DNA of 54,641 nt, from NCBI GenBank assembly GCA_022511385.1, contig JAFLRN010000012.1, positions 1 through 54,641 of the forward strand. Direction: 5' to 3'. The position numbers and the translations under genes were made by a program. This DNA comes from Acetatifactor sp. (GTDB lineage Bacteria > Bacillota > Clostridia > Lachnospirales > Lachnospiraceae). Shown piece by piece: positions 1 through 8,132 of the stretch (position 1 is the first letter of the stretch; the number at the start of each line of letters is the position of its first letter). Under the pieces are notes generated by a model, which saw only the letters and a program-made list of their open reading frames with translations, searched no databases and had not been told where the DNA came from.

Positions 1-2
1 AC

Positions 3-95
3 GCTTATTTAAGAAAGTACGGAATCTGCAGAGTTTGCTTCCGCGAACTGGCCTACAAGGGTGAGATTCCCGGAATCAAGAAGGCAAGCTGGTAA
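3..95 (+). CDS. rpsN: 30S ribosomal protein S14 (type Z), C-terminal part
   Basis: This is the 3' end of an S14 gene cut by the window edge. The reading frame starting at base 3 gives 30 residues with [13 protein letters not shown] and ends in KKASW, the usual C-terminus of the short zinc-binding S14. The visible C-x2-C is the second half of the zinc ribbon. S14 binds 16S rRNA in the head of the small subunit. It lies 16 bases before rpsH, the standard order in the spc operon. Confidence 0.9.
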   Translation, partial: AYLRKYGICRVCFRELAYKGEIPGIKKASW

Positions 96-111
96 GAAGG
101 AGGAGAAAACA

Positions 112-513
112 ATGACAATGAGTGATCCTATTGCAGATATGCTTACAAGAATCCGTAATGCGAACACTGCAAAACATGATACAGTTGACGTACCTGCCTC
201 CAAGATGAAGCTGGCAATCGCGCAGATCCTTTTGGATGAGGGGTATATTGCCAAGTATGACGTGATCGAGGACGGCAAGTTTAAGACTATTCACATTACG
301 CTGAAGTACGGTCCGGATAAGTCCGAGAAGATCATTTCCGGATTAAAGAGGATTTCCAAGCCTGGCCGTCGTATGTATGTGAACAAGGAAGATCTGCCCA
401 GAGTTCTCGGTGGCTTAGGCATTGCCATCATCTCCACCAACCAGGGCGTGATCACTGACAAGAAGGCGCGCGAGCTGCAGGTTGGCGGCGAAGTACTGGC
501 ATTTGTATGGTAG
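112..513 (+). CDS. rpsH: 30S ribosomal protein S8
   Basis: S8 binds the central domain of 16S rRNA and in many bacteria also represses the spc operon. The protein has 133 residues and begins [18 protein letters not shown], with the family end motif [12 protein letters not shown] 112 is chosen because AAGGAGGAG at 97-105 sits 6-7 bases upstream; ATG 118 two codons later is also possible. An in-frame extension back to base 61 overlaps rpsN and is not needed. It is followed by an unusually long gap before rplF. Confidence 0.96.
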   Translation: MTMSDPIADMLTRIRNANTAKHDTVDVPASKMKLAIAQILLDEGYIAKYDVIEDGKFKTIHITLKYGPDKSEKIISGLKRISKPGRRMYVNKEDLPRVLGGLGIAIISTNQGVITDKKARELQVGGEVLAFVW

Positions 514-756
514 GGAGCATAAAAAACAAAAACGGAGATAAGCGCCCTTTGCTCATCGGAGTATTTGATTTTTACTTTCCATACATCGAGAAAACGTAGA
601 GCGGCGGAGCCGCGGCGGCTGTGGAGCAGACGGTTTTCGGGATGGACTCGCGGAAACCCCAAAAGTACAACAGCTGGTTTTCAAGACGATTTGCTTCAAG
701 TACAAAACAGGTAACAATAAATTTTTAAGTATAAGTAATAAGTAGGAGGTACGGGC
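514..756. other. 243-nt non-coding insertion between rpsH and rplF
   Basis: S8 and L6 genes are normally separated by a few tens of bases, but here the gap is 243 nt. It contains a small GC-rich hairpin (GCGGC, loop GGA, GCCGC; 601-613) and an A/T-rich run before the rplF ribosome binding site AGGAGGT at 744-750. The minus strand has an open frame crossing into rpsH, but it has no ribosome binding site and no recognisable family. I see no coding function. A dispersed repeat or a leader-type RNA are the two readings. Confidence 0.5.
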
Positions 757-1299
757 ATGTCACGTATAGGTAGAATGCCAATCGCGATCCCCGCAGGTGT
801 GACTGTGGAGGTTGCAGAAAATAACAAGGTGACCGTAAAGGGTCCCAAGGGTACGCTCGAGAGAGTGCTGCCCAGCGAAATGGAGATCAAGGTAGAGGGC
901 GCTGAGGTGCAGGTGAATAGACCCAACGACCTGAAGAAGATGAAGTCTCTTCACGGCCTGACCAGAACCCTTGTAAACAACATGGTAGTGGGCGTTACCG
1001 ACGGCTTTGAGAAGAAGCTGGAGGTAAACGGTGTGGGTTACAGAGCCGCTAAGTCCGGCAGGAAGCTGACCCTGAACCTCGGATACTCCCATCCCGTTGA
1101 GATGGAGGATCCCGAAGGTATCGAAACTGTTGTGGAAGGACAGAACCTGATCATTGTCAAGGGTATCGACAAGGAAAAGGTTGGCCAGTTCGCAGCAGAG
1201 ATCAGAGACAAGAGAAGACCTGAGCCTTACAAGGGCAAGGGTATCAAGTATGCCGACGAGACCATCAGACGTAAAGTTGGTAAGACTGGTAAGAAATAA
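757..1299 (+). CDS. rplF: 50S ribosomal protein L6
   Basis: L6 binds 23S rRNA near the sarcin-ricin loop and the factor-binding site. The protein has 180 residues, starts [15 protein letters not shown] and carries the C-terminal family motif [16 protein letters not shown]. Both alpha/beta repeats of the family are present at full length. The start is fixed by AGGAGGT at 744-750. It leads rplR by 14 bases, so translation of the rest of the spc operon probably follows from here. Confidence 0.97.
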   Translation: MSRIGRMPIAIPAGVTVEVAENNKVTVKGPKGTLERVLPSEMEIKVEGAEVQVNRPNDLKKMKSLHGLTRTLVNNMVVGVTDGFEKKLEVNGVGYRAAKSGRKLTLNLGYSHPVEMEDPEGIETVVEGQNLIIVKGIDKEKVGQFAAEIRDKRRPEPYKGKGIKYADETIRRKVGKTGKK

Positions 1300-1313
1300 C
1301 AGATAAGGAGAGT

Positions 1314-1688
1314 ATGAAGATGGTTAAAAAGGAATCAAGAAAAGACGTTCGTGTGAAAAAGCACATGAGAATTCGTAACCGCTTCAGTGGGACTGCAGAG
1401 AGACCCCGTCTTGCAGTGTTCAGAAGCAATAATCATATGTATGCTCAAATTATCGACGATACTGTTGGGAATACATTAGTATCCGCTTCCACTCTTGAGA
1501 AAGAGATCAAGGCAGAGCTGACAAAGACCAATAACGTTGATGCAGCAGCATATCTGGGAACTGTCATCGGCAAGAGAGCCGTGGAAAAGGGCATCAAGGA
1601 AGTTGTTTTTGACAGAGGCGGCTTTATATACCAGGGTAAGATTGCAGCATTAGCTGACGCAGCCAGAGAAGCTGGCTTGGAATTCTAG
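1314..1688 (+). CDS. rplR: 50S ribosomal protein L18
   Basis: L18 binds 5S rRNA and helps it dock on the large subunit. The protein has 124 residues; [20 protein letters not shown] and the end REAGLEF are typical. ATG 1314 follows AAGGAGAG at 1305-1312 closely, and ATG 1320 (MVKKESRKD) is the other plausible start, giving 122 residues. It sits between rplF and rpsE with short gaps. Confidence 0.96.
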   Translation: MKMVKKESRKDVRVKKHMRIRNRFSGTAERPRLAVFRSNNHMYAQIIDDTVGNTLVSASTLEKEIKAELTKTNNVDAAAYLGTVIGKRAVEKGIKEVVFDRGGFIYQGKIAALADAAREAGLEF

Positions 1689-1708
1689 GAAAGGAAGAGG
1701 AACACACC

Positions 1709-2218
1709 ATGAAACACACGATCATAGATGCAAGCCAGTTTGAGTTAAGTGACAAGGTTGTTACCATCAAGCGTGTTACCAAGACCGTAAAGGGCGGCCG
1801 CAACATGCGTTTCACCGCACTTGTGGTTGTAGGTGACGGCAACGGCCATGTGGGTGCAGGACTGGGCAAGGCAGTAGAAATTCCCGAGGCAATCCGCAAG
1901 GGCAAAGAAGATGCGATGAAGCATCTGGTTGAGATCCCTCTGGATGAGAACAACTCCATTACCCATGACTTTATCGGCAAGTACGGTTCTGCAAATGTAC
2001 TCTTAAAGAAGGCACCGGAAGGTACCGGCGTTATCGCGGGCGGTCCTGTTCGTATTGTTTGCGAGCTTGCAGGCATTAAGAATATCCGTACCAAGTCTCT
2101 TGGCTCCAACAACAAGCAGAATGTTGTCCTGGCGGCTATCACGGGCTTAAGCCAGCTGAAGGCTCCCGAGGAAGTTGCGAAGAGCCGCGGCAAGTCTGTG
2201 GAAGAAGTTTTAGCTTAA
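1709..2218 (+). CDS. rpsE: 30S ribosomal protein S5
   Basis: S5 lies on the back of the small subunit at the mRNA entry side and affects decoding accuracy. The protein has 169 residues. The double-stranded RNA binding part is visible ([20 protein letters not shown], then [10 protein letters not shown]), followed by the C-terminal domain with [12 protein letters not shown] and the family motif [26 protein letters not shown] at about 1690-1701 is the ribosome binding site. It is in operon with rplR and rpmD. Confidence 0.97.
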   Translation: MKHTIIDASQFELSDKVVTIKRVTKTVKGGRNMRFTALVVVGDGNGHVGAGLGKAVEIPEAIRKGKEDAMKHLVEIPLDENNSITHDFIGKYGSANVLLKKAPEGTGVIAGGPVRIVCELAGIKNIRTKSLGSNNKQNVVLAAITGLSQLKAPEEVAKSRGKSVEEVLA

Positions 2219-2245
2219 GGCACTTTTGAAAGGAGAGCAAGAGCA

Positions 2246-2431
2246 ATGGCAGATAAGAAGTTAAAGATCACTTTGGTAAAGTCCACCATCGGCGCTGTAC
2301 CGAAGAACAAGGCAATCGTTGAGTCTATGGGACTGCGCAAGATCGGCAGATCTGTAGTGCTCCCTGATAATGATGCCACCAGAGGACAGATCCGTCTGGT
2401 GGGACATTTATTGAAGGTTGAAGAAGTATAA
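2246..2431 (+). CDS. rpmD: 50S ribosomal protein L30
   Basis: L30 is a small protein on the surface of the large subunit. The 61-residue protein has the family's core KITLVKSTIGAVPKNK and the end LVGHLLKVEEV. AAAGGAGAG at 2228-2236 precedes the ATG. Its place between rpsE and rplO is the standard order. Confidence 0.96.
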   Translation: MADKKLKITLVKSTIGAVPKNKAIVESMGLRKIGRSVVLPDNDATRGQIRLVGHLLKVEEV

Positions 2432-2449
2432 GGAACGGAGGTGTTAGAG

Positions 2450-2890
2450 ATGGAATTATCCAATTTGAGACCTGCAGAGGGTTCTAAGCATAGTGATAAC
2501 TTTAGGCGAGGCCGCGGCCATGCTTCCGGAAACGGAAAGACCGCAGGCAAGGGCCATAAGGGACAGAAGGCTCGTTCCGGAGCACCCAGACCCGGTTTCG
2601 AGGGCGGCCAGATGCCTCTGTACAGACGTATTCCCAAGAGAGGATTCACCAACAGGAATACGAAGGAAATTGTAGCAATCAACTTAGGCGTGTTAGAGCG
2701 TTTTGAAGATGGCGCAACCGTGGATGTAAATGCATTGATTGAAGCTGGTATTGTCAAGAATCCCAGAGATGGGGTGAAGGTACTCGGAAATGGAGAACTT
2801 ACCAAAAAGCTCAATGTAAAGGTAGACGCATTCAGTGCATCTGCAAAGGAGAAGATTGAGGCTCTTGGTGGAACAGCAGAGGTGATGTAA
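2450..2890 (+). CDS. rplO: 50S ribosomal protein L15
   Basis: L15 is an early-assembly protein of the large subunit. The 146-residue protein begins [14 protein letters not shown] and has the glycine/arginine-rich N-terminus ([19 protein letters not shown]) that threads into 23S rRNA. A GTG at 2441 lies inside the ribosome binding site GGAACGGAGGTG, so ATG 2450 is preferred. The stop TAA shares its last base with the start of secY. Confidence 0.96.
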   Translation: MELSNLRPAEGSKHSDNFRRGRGHASGNGKTAGKGHKGQKARSGAPRPGFEGGQMPLYRRIPKRGFTNRNTKEIVAINLGVLERFEDGATVDVNALIEAGIVKNPRDGVKVLGNGELTKKLNVKVDAFSASAKEKIEALGGTAEVM

Positions 2891-4233
2891 TGTTTACCAC
2901 ACTAAAAAACGCATTCAAGATCAAAGAGATAAGAAACAAGATTTTATTTACCTTTGCAATGCTGGTTGTGATCCGTATCGGGTCACAGCTGCCCACACCG
3001 GGCATAGACAGTTCAGTCATTGGACAGCTTTTTTCTCAGGCGGAGGGTGCGTTTGGTTTCTTTGATGCGATTACGGGTGGATCGTTTGTCAACATGTCAA
3101 TCCTGGCGTTGAATATTACACCCTATATCACATCTTCCATCATTATGCAGCTGCTCACCATTGCGATTCCCAAGCTGGAAGAGATGCAGCGTGACGGCGA
3201 AGATGGAAGGAAGAAGATTGCATCTATCACAAGATATGTGACCATTGCTCTGGCACTGATCCAGTCCACGGCAATGTCAGTTGGCTTTGGCAGGCAGGGC
3301 CTTTTGGCCGGCTACCTGACCATGACCACCGGGCAGAGAGCACTGAGCATAGTGACTGCAGTGGCAACACTGACTGCGGGCAGTGCGTTCCTGATGTGGG
3401 TCGGCGAGCGGATTACAGAAAAAGGCATCGGAAACGGTATTTCCATTGTTCTGGTCATCAACATCATCTCCAGACTGCCTCAGGATATTGGCAATTTGTT
3501 CGAGATGTTTGTGGTCACCAAATTTAATGAAGGCGCTCCAGCCTCAGGATTGTTGGCAGCGGTGATCATTTTTGCCATCATCATTGGCATGGTGGTGCTT
3601 GTCATTATCTTAAATGACGGAGTGCGTAGAATTCCCGTTCAGTATGCCAACAAGGTGCAGGGCAGGAAGATGGTGGGCGGACAGACCTCCAACATTCCGC
3701 TGAAGGTAAATACTGCCGGCGTGATTCCTGTGATCTTTGCACAGTCCATTCTTCAGACACCCCTCATTATATCCCAGTTTGTAGGGGTTTCGGAAACGGG
3801 TGTATGGAGTGAGATATTAAGATATATGAATTCCAACCTCTGGTGTAATCCGAGCCAGCCAAAGTATTCCATCGGATTGTTGGTGTATATAGTGCTGATC
3901 ATCTTTTTTGCTTACTTTTACACCTCCATCACTTTCAATCCGTTGATGATTGCCGATAATATGAAGAAGCAGGGCGGCTTTATTCCCGGTATCAGACCCG
4001 GAAAGCCTACCAGCGATTACCTGAACAAGATGCTGAATTACATCGTGTTCGTGGGTGCGGTGGGTCTCACCATTATCGCGGTGATCCCCTATATCTTCAG
4101 CGGCGTATTTAAAGCCAGTGTATCCTTCGGCGGCACCAGCCTCATCATCATCGTCAGCGTTGTGCTGGAGACGATGAAACAGGTGGAATCTCAGATGCTC
4201 GTCAGAAATTATAAGGGCTTCCTGGAGAAATAA
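2890..4233 (+). CDS. secY: Protein translocase subunit SecY
   Basis: SecY forms the membrane channel through which unfolded proteins are exported or inserted. The 447-residue protein shows about ten hydrophobic segments. The plug region after the first one (TPGIDSSVIGQLF), the helix with NITPYITSSIIMQLL and the cytosolic loop RRIPVQYANKVQGRK are all typical. The start ATG overlaps the rplO stop by one base, so the two genes are translationally coupled. No second secA/secY set suggests an accessory system here. Confidence 0.97.
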   Translation: MFTTLKNAFKIKEIRNKILFTFAMLVVIRIGSQLPTPGIDSSVIGQLFSQAEGAFGFFDAITGGSFVNMSILALNITPYITSSIIMQLLTIAIPKLEEMQRDGEDGRKKIASITRYVTIALALIQSTAMSVGFGRQGLLAGYLTMTTGQRALSIVTAVATLTAGSAFLMWVGERITEKGIGNGISIVLVINIISRLPQDIGNLFEMFVVTKFNEGAPASGLLAAVIIFAIIIGMVVLVIILNDGVRRIPVQYANKVQGRKMVGGQTSNIPLKVNTAGVIPVIFAQSILQTPLIISQFVGVSETGVWSEILRYMNSNLWCNPSQPKYSIGLLVYIVLIIFFAYFYTSITFNPLMIADNMKKQGGFIPGIRPGKPTSDYLNKMLNYIVFVGAVGLTIIAVIPYIFSGVFKASVSFGGTSLIIIVSVVLETMKQVESQMLVRNYKGFLEK

Positions 4234-4244
4234 TAACGGGTTAC

Positions 4245-4286
4245 GAGATCGGGCAAATTACTGCCCGGTCTCATTTCTCTATTTTT
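4245..4286 (+). terminator. Hairpin with T-rich tail after secY
   Basis: GAGATCGGGCA and TGCCCGGTCTC (one G-T pair) form an 11-bp stem around a 6-nt loop at 4245-4272, followed by a T-rich stretch ending ATTTTT. Its position inside the operon, before adk, suggests an attenuator or partial terminator that lowers expression of adk-map-infA. A second hairpin (TGTCCG/CGGACA, 4312-4329) follows before adk. Confidence 0.6.
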
Positions 4287-4379
4287 AAGTTCCTGGACTA
4301 AGTTAACTGGATGTCCGCTGCGACGGACAGGAGATAAGCGTTTGTATCAGGCCGCGAAACGGCAGAATGAGAGGAAAAG

Positions 4380-5021
4380 ATGAAAATTATCATGTTGGGG
4401 GCGCCCGGTGCGGGCAAAGGGACCCAGGCAAAGCTGATTGCGGAGAAGTATCAGGTGCCGCACGTTTCTACAGGAGACATTTTCCGTGCCAATATCAAGA
4501 ACGGTACAGAACTGGGAATGGAAGCAAAGAAGTACATGGATCAGGGACAGCTTGTACCGGATGAACTGACAGTCAGGATTCTGCTGGACAGAGTTGCCCA
4601 GGAGGATTGCAAAAACGGCTACGTGCTTGATGGGTTCCCACGCACCATTCCTCAGGCCCAGGTGTTGGACGAGGCGCTGACGAAGCAGGGTGAGGAGATT
4701 GATTACGCCATCAATGTGGATGTCCCGGACGAAAATATCGTGAGAAGAATGTCCGGCAGGCGCGCCTGTGTGAAATGTGGCGCTACATACCATATTGAGC
4801 ATATTCCGCCAAAGGTCGAAGGTGTGTGCGATACCTGTGAAAGTGAGTTGATCCTCCGTGACGATGACAAGCCCGAGACTGTCCAGAACCGTTTGAAGGT
4901 CTACCATGACCAGACTCAGCCCCTGATCGATTTCTACACCAAAAAGGGCGTGTTGAAGACGGTGGACGGCACTGTAGATATGCAGGATGTCTTTAAGGCT
5001 ATCACCGATATTCTGGGTTGA
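4380..5021 (+). CDS. adk: Adenylate kinase
   Basis: It catalyses ATP + AMP to 2 ADP in the cytosol. The 213-residue protein has the P-loop GAPGAGKGT at 7-15, the AMP-binding segment with STGDIFRANI near 30-39, DGFPRT at 84-89 and a long LID. The LID carries C130, C133, C150 and C153, so this is the zinc-binding Gram-positive form. GAGAGGAAAAG precedes the ATG directly. It follows secY after 146 bases and precedes map, as is usual in this operon. Confidence 0.97.
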   Translation: MKIIMLGAPGAGKGTQAKLIAEKYQVPHVSTGDIFRANIKNGTELGMEAKKYMDQGQLVPDELTVRILLDRVAQEDCKNGYVLDGFPRTIPQAQVLDEALTKQGEEIDYAINVDVPDENIVRRMSGRRACVKCGATYHIEHIPPKVEGVCDTCESELILRDDDKPETVQNRLKVYHDQTQPLIDFYTKKGVLKTVDGTVDMQDVFKAITDILG

Positions 5022-5050
5022 AACCATGTCTGAAAGGAAGTAATGTAGTC

Positions 5051-5803
5051 ATGGCTATTGCGATTAAGACTGAAAGGGAGATCCTGTTGATGCGGGAGTC
5101 CTGCAGACTGCTTGCAGACGTATTTCAAAATCTGGAGAAAGCGATCCGTCCCGGTATCTCCACCATGGAGATCAATATTTTGGGAGATCAGCTGATCCGT
5201 CAGCATGGGTGCATCCCGAACTTCTTTCATTATAATGGTTATCCGGCATCCATCTGCGTGTCAGTGAACGACGAGGTGGTGCACGGTATTCCAAGGAAGA
5301 ATCATTTTCTTAAGGAGGGCGATATCGTCAGCCTGGATGCTGGATTGATCTATCAGGGCTATCATTCAGATATGGCAAGGACCTTCGGAGTGGGCCAGAT
5401 CAGTGCGGAAGCAAAACAGCTGATCGACGCCACAAGACAAAGTTTCTTTGAAGGTATAAAAAAGGCCAGGGCAGGCAATCATTTACATGAAATTTCCAAC
5501 GCCATTGACGCCTATATCAAGCCGTTTGGCTATGGAATCGTCCGTGAACTGGTGGGACACGGCATAGGAACCAAGCTCCATGAGGATCCTCAGGTACCTA
5601 ATTTTGCACAGATCAAGCGGGGGCCAAAGCTGCGGGCAGGCATGACCATCTGTATAGAACCCATGATCAATATGGGCAGGGCGGATGTGGAGTGGCTGGA
5701 TGATGACTGGACGGTGGTGACGGAGGATGGCTCCTGGTCGGCACATTATGAAAATACGATCCTGATCACGGAGGGTGATCCGGAAATCCTGACCCTATAC
5801 TAA
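5051..5803 (+). CDS. map: Methionine aminopeptidase, type I
   Basis: It removes the N-terminal methionine from new proteins. Counting from ATG 5051 the protein has 250 residues, with substrate-site H78 (VVHGIP) and all five metal ligands: D96, D107, H170 (GHGIG), E203 and E234. ATG 5051 follows AAAGGAAG at 5033-5040. An upstream TTG at 5018 would add 11 residues overlapping adk and is less likely. It is part of the spc operon. Confidence 0.96.
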   Translation: MAIAIKTEREILLMRESCRLLADVFQNLEKAIRPGISTMEINILGDQLIRQHGCIPNFFHYNGYPASICVSVNDEVVHGIPRKNHFLKEGDIVSLDAGLIYQGYHSDMARTFGVGQISAEAKQLIDATRQSFFEGIKKARAGNHLHEISNAIDAYIKPFGYGIVRELVGHGIGTKLHEDPQVPNFAQIKRGPKLRAGMTICIEPMINMGRADVEWLDDDWTVVTEDGSWSAHYENTILITEGDPEILTLY

Positions 5804-5837
5804 AAAGGTTCTATGGAAATAAGAAAGCAGAGGAACT

Positions 5838-6095
5838 ATGATAGGACAGTTTGTAACCTCTAAGGCCGGACACGATAAGGGAACTCTTTACGTGGTGACC
5901 GCGGTGGAAGGCGATTTTGTGTATCTGTGTGACGGTCGTCTGAAACTGCTGGAGACGCCCAAGAAAAAGCGCCGCAGGCATATACAGCCGGTGAACAGTT
6001 CGGTGGAGGAAGGGCTGCGGGAGCGGCTTGCAGCCGGCGGCCAGGTCCGCGATGAGGAGATCAAGTTCGCAATCAAGCAATATAATCTAAAATAA
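5838..6095 (+). CDS. KOW-domain RNA-binding protein (L14e-like)
   Basis: The 85-residue protein has a KOW-type N-terminus ([21 protein letters not shown]) and the basic patch [13 protein letters not shown]. Proteins like this are found in many Clostridia between map and infA and are thought to bind ribosomal RNA, but I know of no proven function. It lies 34 bases after map and 23 before infA, so co-expression with the translation genes is clear. The C-terminal [15 protein letters not shown] is probably helical. Confidence 0.85.
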   Translation: MIGQFVTSKAGHDKGTLYVVTAVEGDFVYLCDGRLKLLETPKKKRRRHIQPVNSSVEEGLRERLAAGGQVRDEEIKFAIKQYNLK

Positions 6096-6118
6096 CAGGA
6101 ATCAAACGGAGGAGTTAT

Positions 6119-6337
6119 ATGTCAAAAAGTGATGTGATTGAAATCGAAGGAACGGTTGTGGAGAAGCTGCCCAACACCATGTTTCAGGTGGAGCTGGAGA
6201 ACGGACACCGCGTGCTGGCACACATCAGCGGCAAGCTGCGCCAGAACTTTATCCGAATTCTTCCCGGTGACCGTGTGACCCTGGAGTTGTCTCCTTATGA
6301 TCTGAGCAAGGGGCGGATTATTTGGAGAGATAAGTAA
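6119..6337 (+). CDS. infA: Translation initiation factor IF-1
   Basis: IF-1 occupies the A site of the small subunit during initiation. The 72-residue S1-fold protein [19 protein letters not shown] with [17 protein letters not shown] is nearly identical to the family pattern. ACGGAGGAG stands just before the ATG. A new promoter lies between this gene and rpmJ. Confidence 0.97.
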   Translation: MSKSDVIEIEGTVVEKLPNTMFQVELENGHRVLAHISGKLRQNFIRILPGDRVTLELSPYDLSKGRIIWRDK

Positions 6338-6354
6338 TTTTGCAAAAAAAGGGG

Positions 6355-6383
6355 TTGCCAGCCGGTGACCCCTGTGTTATAAT
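6355..6383 (+). promoter_or_regulatory. Sigma-A type promoter before rpmJ
   Basis: TTGCCA at 6355-6360 and TATAAT at 6378-6383 are separated by exactly 17 bases, a near-consensus housekeeping promoter. It begins 18 bases after the infA stop and would start a transcript about 6390, giving rpmJ-rpsM-rpsK-rpsD-rpoA-rplQ their own supply. This fits the higher demand for the alpha operon genes. Confidence 0.75.
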
Positions 6384-6416
6384 ATAAAACGGTCTTTTTT
6401 GAAAGGAGGGTTTAAC

Positions 6417-6530
6417 GTGAAGGTTAGATCATCAGTAAAACCGATCTGCGAAAAGTGCAAGATCATCAAGAGAAAAGGACGCATCAGAGTAATCTGCGAA
6501 AATCCGAAGCATAAGCAAAGACAGGGATAA
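6417..6530 (+). CDS. rpmJ: 50S ribosomal protein L36
   Basis: This 37-residue gene starts with GTG after GAAAGGAGGG. The product [20 protein letters not shown] has the zinc ligands C-x2-C and then C and H in [12 protein letters not shown], the complete zinc-type L36. It is the first gene after the promoter at 6355. Its place between infA and rpsM is standard. Confidence 0.95.
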   Translation: MKVRSSVKPICEKCKIIKRKGRIRVICENPKHKQRQG

Positions 6531-6942
6531 TCACCGCTTGGGAAAGCCTTGAAAGGGGCTGCTTAAGTTAAGTGAGTTCTTGTCCGGTTATTATGTGCGG
6601 CTGAACCAATGCACTACCGTGTGGCGGGGCATTGATAACATAGAACTGGGATATAGAGCTTGCAGGGAGATTACTTGTTGATACCACGGTGAAAAGTTTT
6701 TCTAACATTGCAAAGTACGCAATGTAAGAAAAACTATGTTCCACCGGACAAAATGCGTAAGCGCATTTTGTCGTAAAGTGACGAACATATGCTGTGGAAA
6801 GATCGGATGAGAGGATTGTGTCCGGTTGGGTGAAAGCCCCAATCAACTTAGTAACGAGTTGGCACACAGCAAACAGACCAACAGTGTGCAATGCAATTTT
6901 TTGCAAAATGCGTAAGACGCAAGGAAAATGGAGGAAATGTAA
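6531..6942 (+). other. 412-nt structured non-coding gap before rpsM
   Basis: No coding frame of quality is present. Two strong hairpins follow each other: arms 6695-6711 and 6719-6735 pair over 17 positions with one A-A mismatch around an AAAGTAC loop and are enclosed by CGGTG/CACCG; then 6747-6757 and 6762-6772 pair perfectly over 11 bp (GACAAAATGCG, loop TAAG). The word AAAATGCGTAAG recurs at about 6906. The segment near 6823-6860 (GGGTGAAAGCCCC) resembles parts of group II intron domain I, but no domain V or reverse transcriptase is present. A regulatory leader for the alpha operon or a decayed intron are both possible. Confidence 0.5.
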
Positions 6943-7314
6943 ATGGCTCGTATCGCAGGTGTAGACTTACCAAGAGAGAAACGAATTGAGATTGGTTTGA
7001 CCTATGTCTATGGCATCGGCAGACCTACCGCCAACAAAATCCTGGCGGAGGCGGGCGTAAATCCCGATACCAGGGTAAGGGACGTGACCGACGACGAAGT
7101 GAAAAAGATCAGTGAGGCTATCGAGAAGCTGAATGTTACGGTGGAGGGTGACTTAAGACGTGAGGTCGCTCTGAACATCAAGAGACTTCAGGAGATAGGC
7201 TGCTATCGCGGTATCCGTCATCGTAAGGGTCTTCCTGTCCGCGGACAGAATACCAAGAACAACGCGAGAACCCGCAAGGGCCCCAAGAGAACTGTAGCAA
7301 ACAAAAAGAAGTAA
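6943..7314 (+). CDS. rpsM: 30S ribosomal protein S13
   Basis: S13 sits in the head of the small subunit and contacts the P-site tRNA and large subunit. The 123-residue protein begins [21 protein letters not shown], has the helix-hairpin region and ends with [20 protein letters not shown], all typical. AATGGAGGAAATG gives the ribosome binding site. It is separated from rpmJ by an odd 412-nt gap and from rpsK by 57 bases. Confidence 0.97.
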   Translation: MARIAGVDLPREKRIEIGLTYVYGIGRPTANKILAEAGVNPDTRVRDVTDDEVKKISEAIEKLNVTVEGDLRREVALNIKRLQEIGCYRGIRHRKGLPVRGQNTKNNARTRKGPKRTVANKKK

Positions 7315-7371
7315 CTGTAAAGTGGAATCAAACGGATTCCAGAAAAACAAGAAAGTAGGTTAGTTTAAAAC

Positions 7372-7767
7372 ATGGCTAAACAGGTTGCAAAGAAAGTAAC
7401 TAAGAAGCGCGTTAAGAAAAACGTTGAACGCGGACAGGCACATATCCAGTCTTCTTTTAACAATACGATCGTTACCCTGACTGACACAGAGGGTAATGCT
7501 CTCAGCTGGGCAAGTGCCGGTGGTCTGGGATTTAAAGGTTCAAGGAAATCTACTCCATATGCTGCACAGATGGCAGCAGAGACAGCTACCAAGGCTGCTC
7601 TGGTACATGGACTGAAATCCGTAGACGTATTTGTAAAGGGTCCTGGTTCAGGACGCGAGGCTGCGATCAGAGCACTATCTGCATGCGGTCTTGAGGTAGT
7701 AAGCATTCGCGACGTGACACCCGTTCCTCACAACGGATGCCGTCCTCCTAAGAGACGCCGCGTCTAG
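7372..7767 (+). CDS. rpsK: 30S ribosomal protein S11
   Basis: S11 forms part of the platform of the small subunit near the mRNA exit. The 131-residue protein contains [33 protein letters not shown] and the end [18 protein letters not shown], all family signatures. The ribosome binding site is weak (GAAAGTAGGTTAG). A 365-nt gap with tandem repeats separates it from rpsD. Confidence 0.97.
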   Translation: MAKQVAKKVTKKRVKKNVERGQAHIQSSFNNTIVTLTDTEGNALSWASAGGLGFKGSRKSTPYAAQMAAETATKAALVHGLKSVDVFVKGPGSGREAAIRALSACGLEVVSIRDVTPVPHNGCRPPKRRRV

Positions 7768-7775
7768 CGTGAAGA

Positions 7776-7814
7776 GAATTTCTAAGGCGTCAAAGGACGC
7801 CGCCTAAGAAATTC
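7776..7814 (+). other. Nested hairpin after rpsK
   Basis: GAATTTCTAAGGCG (7776-7789) pairs with CGCCTAAGAAATTC (7801-7814) with one A-A mismatch; an alternative inner stem is GGCGTC, loop AAAG, GACGCC (7786-7802). No T-run follows, so it is not an ordinary terminator. A perfect 6-bp hairpin (GGCATC/GATGCC, about 7818-7832) comes next. The layout recalls the hairpin at 6695-6735, which has the same flanks TTTCTAA and TAAGAAA. Confidence 0.6.
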
Positions 7815-7860
7815 TACGGCATCAGAGATGCCTTCTTCGCGCGGAAGAACGCAGGGGCAG

Positions 7861-8021
7861 CGTTCTTCCAGAATTCGAGAAAGTGAATGCAAGGACAGCG
7901 TTCTTCCAGAATTCGAGAAAGTGACCGCAAGGATAACGTTCTTCCAGAATTCAAGAAAGTGAACGCAAGGGCAGCGTTCTTCCAGATTTCGGGCAAGTGA
8001 ATTTAAGAATAGTGTTCTTCC
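7861..8021 (+). repeat. 38-bp tandem repeat, about 4 copies
   Basis: Units starting CGTTCTTCCAGAATTCGAG begin at 7861, 7899, 7937 and 7975, exactly 38 bases apart, and a partial unit begins at 8013. A degenerate copy probably precedes at 7823. Copies 1-3 differ by a few bases and copy 4 is more decayed. Each unit contains an inverted CGTTC/GAACG and a central GAATTC. Because 38 is not a multiple of three, the repeat cannot encode a repeated peptide. It fills the rpsK-rpsD gap; a hairpin AGTGCTGC-GTAA-GCGGTACT follows at 8084-8103. Confidence 0.85.
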
Positions 8022-8132
8022 CGGGAATCCGAAGAGTTTGTCCTGTTAGTGTAGGGCCGCCTGGAGCGGCGTGGTTGGATGAAAGTGCTGCGTAAGCGGT
8101 ACTGTAAACAATAAAGAAGGGAAAATGAGAAA

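Noticed and set aside
291..662. Minus-strand frame in the rpsH-rplF gap
   Set aside because: About 60% lies antisense to rpsH, there is no ribosome binding site and the protein has no recognisable features.
6531..6942. Complete group II intron
   Set aside because: Some stretches look like domain I, but domain V, domain VI and a reverse transcriptase are missing, so only a remnant could be argued.
7814..7996. Minus-strand frame of 60 codons across the 38-bp repeat
   Set aside because: It is produced by the repeat itself shifting frame at each copy; no start signal.
7823..8021. Possible CRISPR array from regularly spaced repeats
   Set aside because: The units are direct tandem copies with no unique spacers between them, and no cas genes are present.
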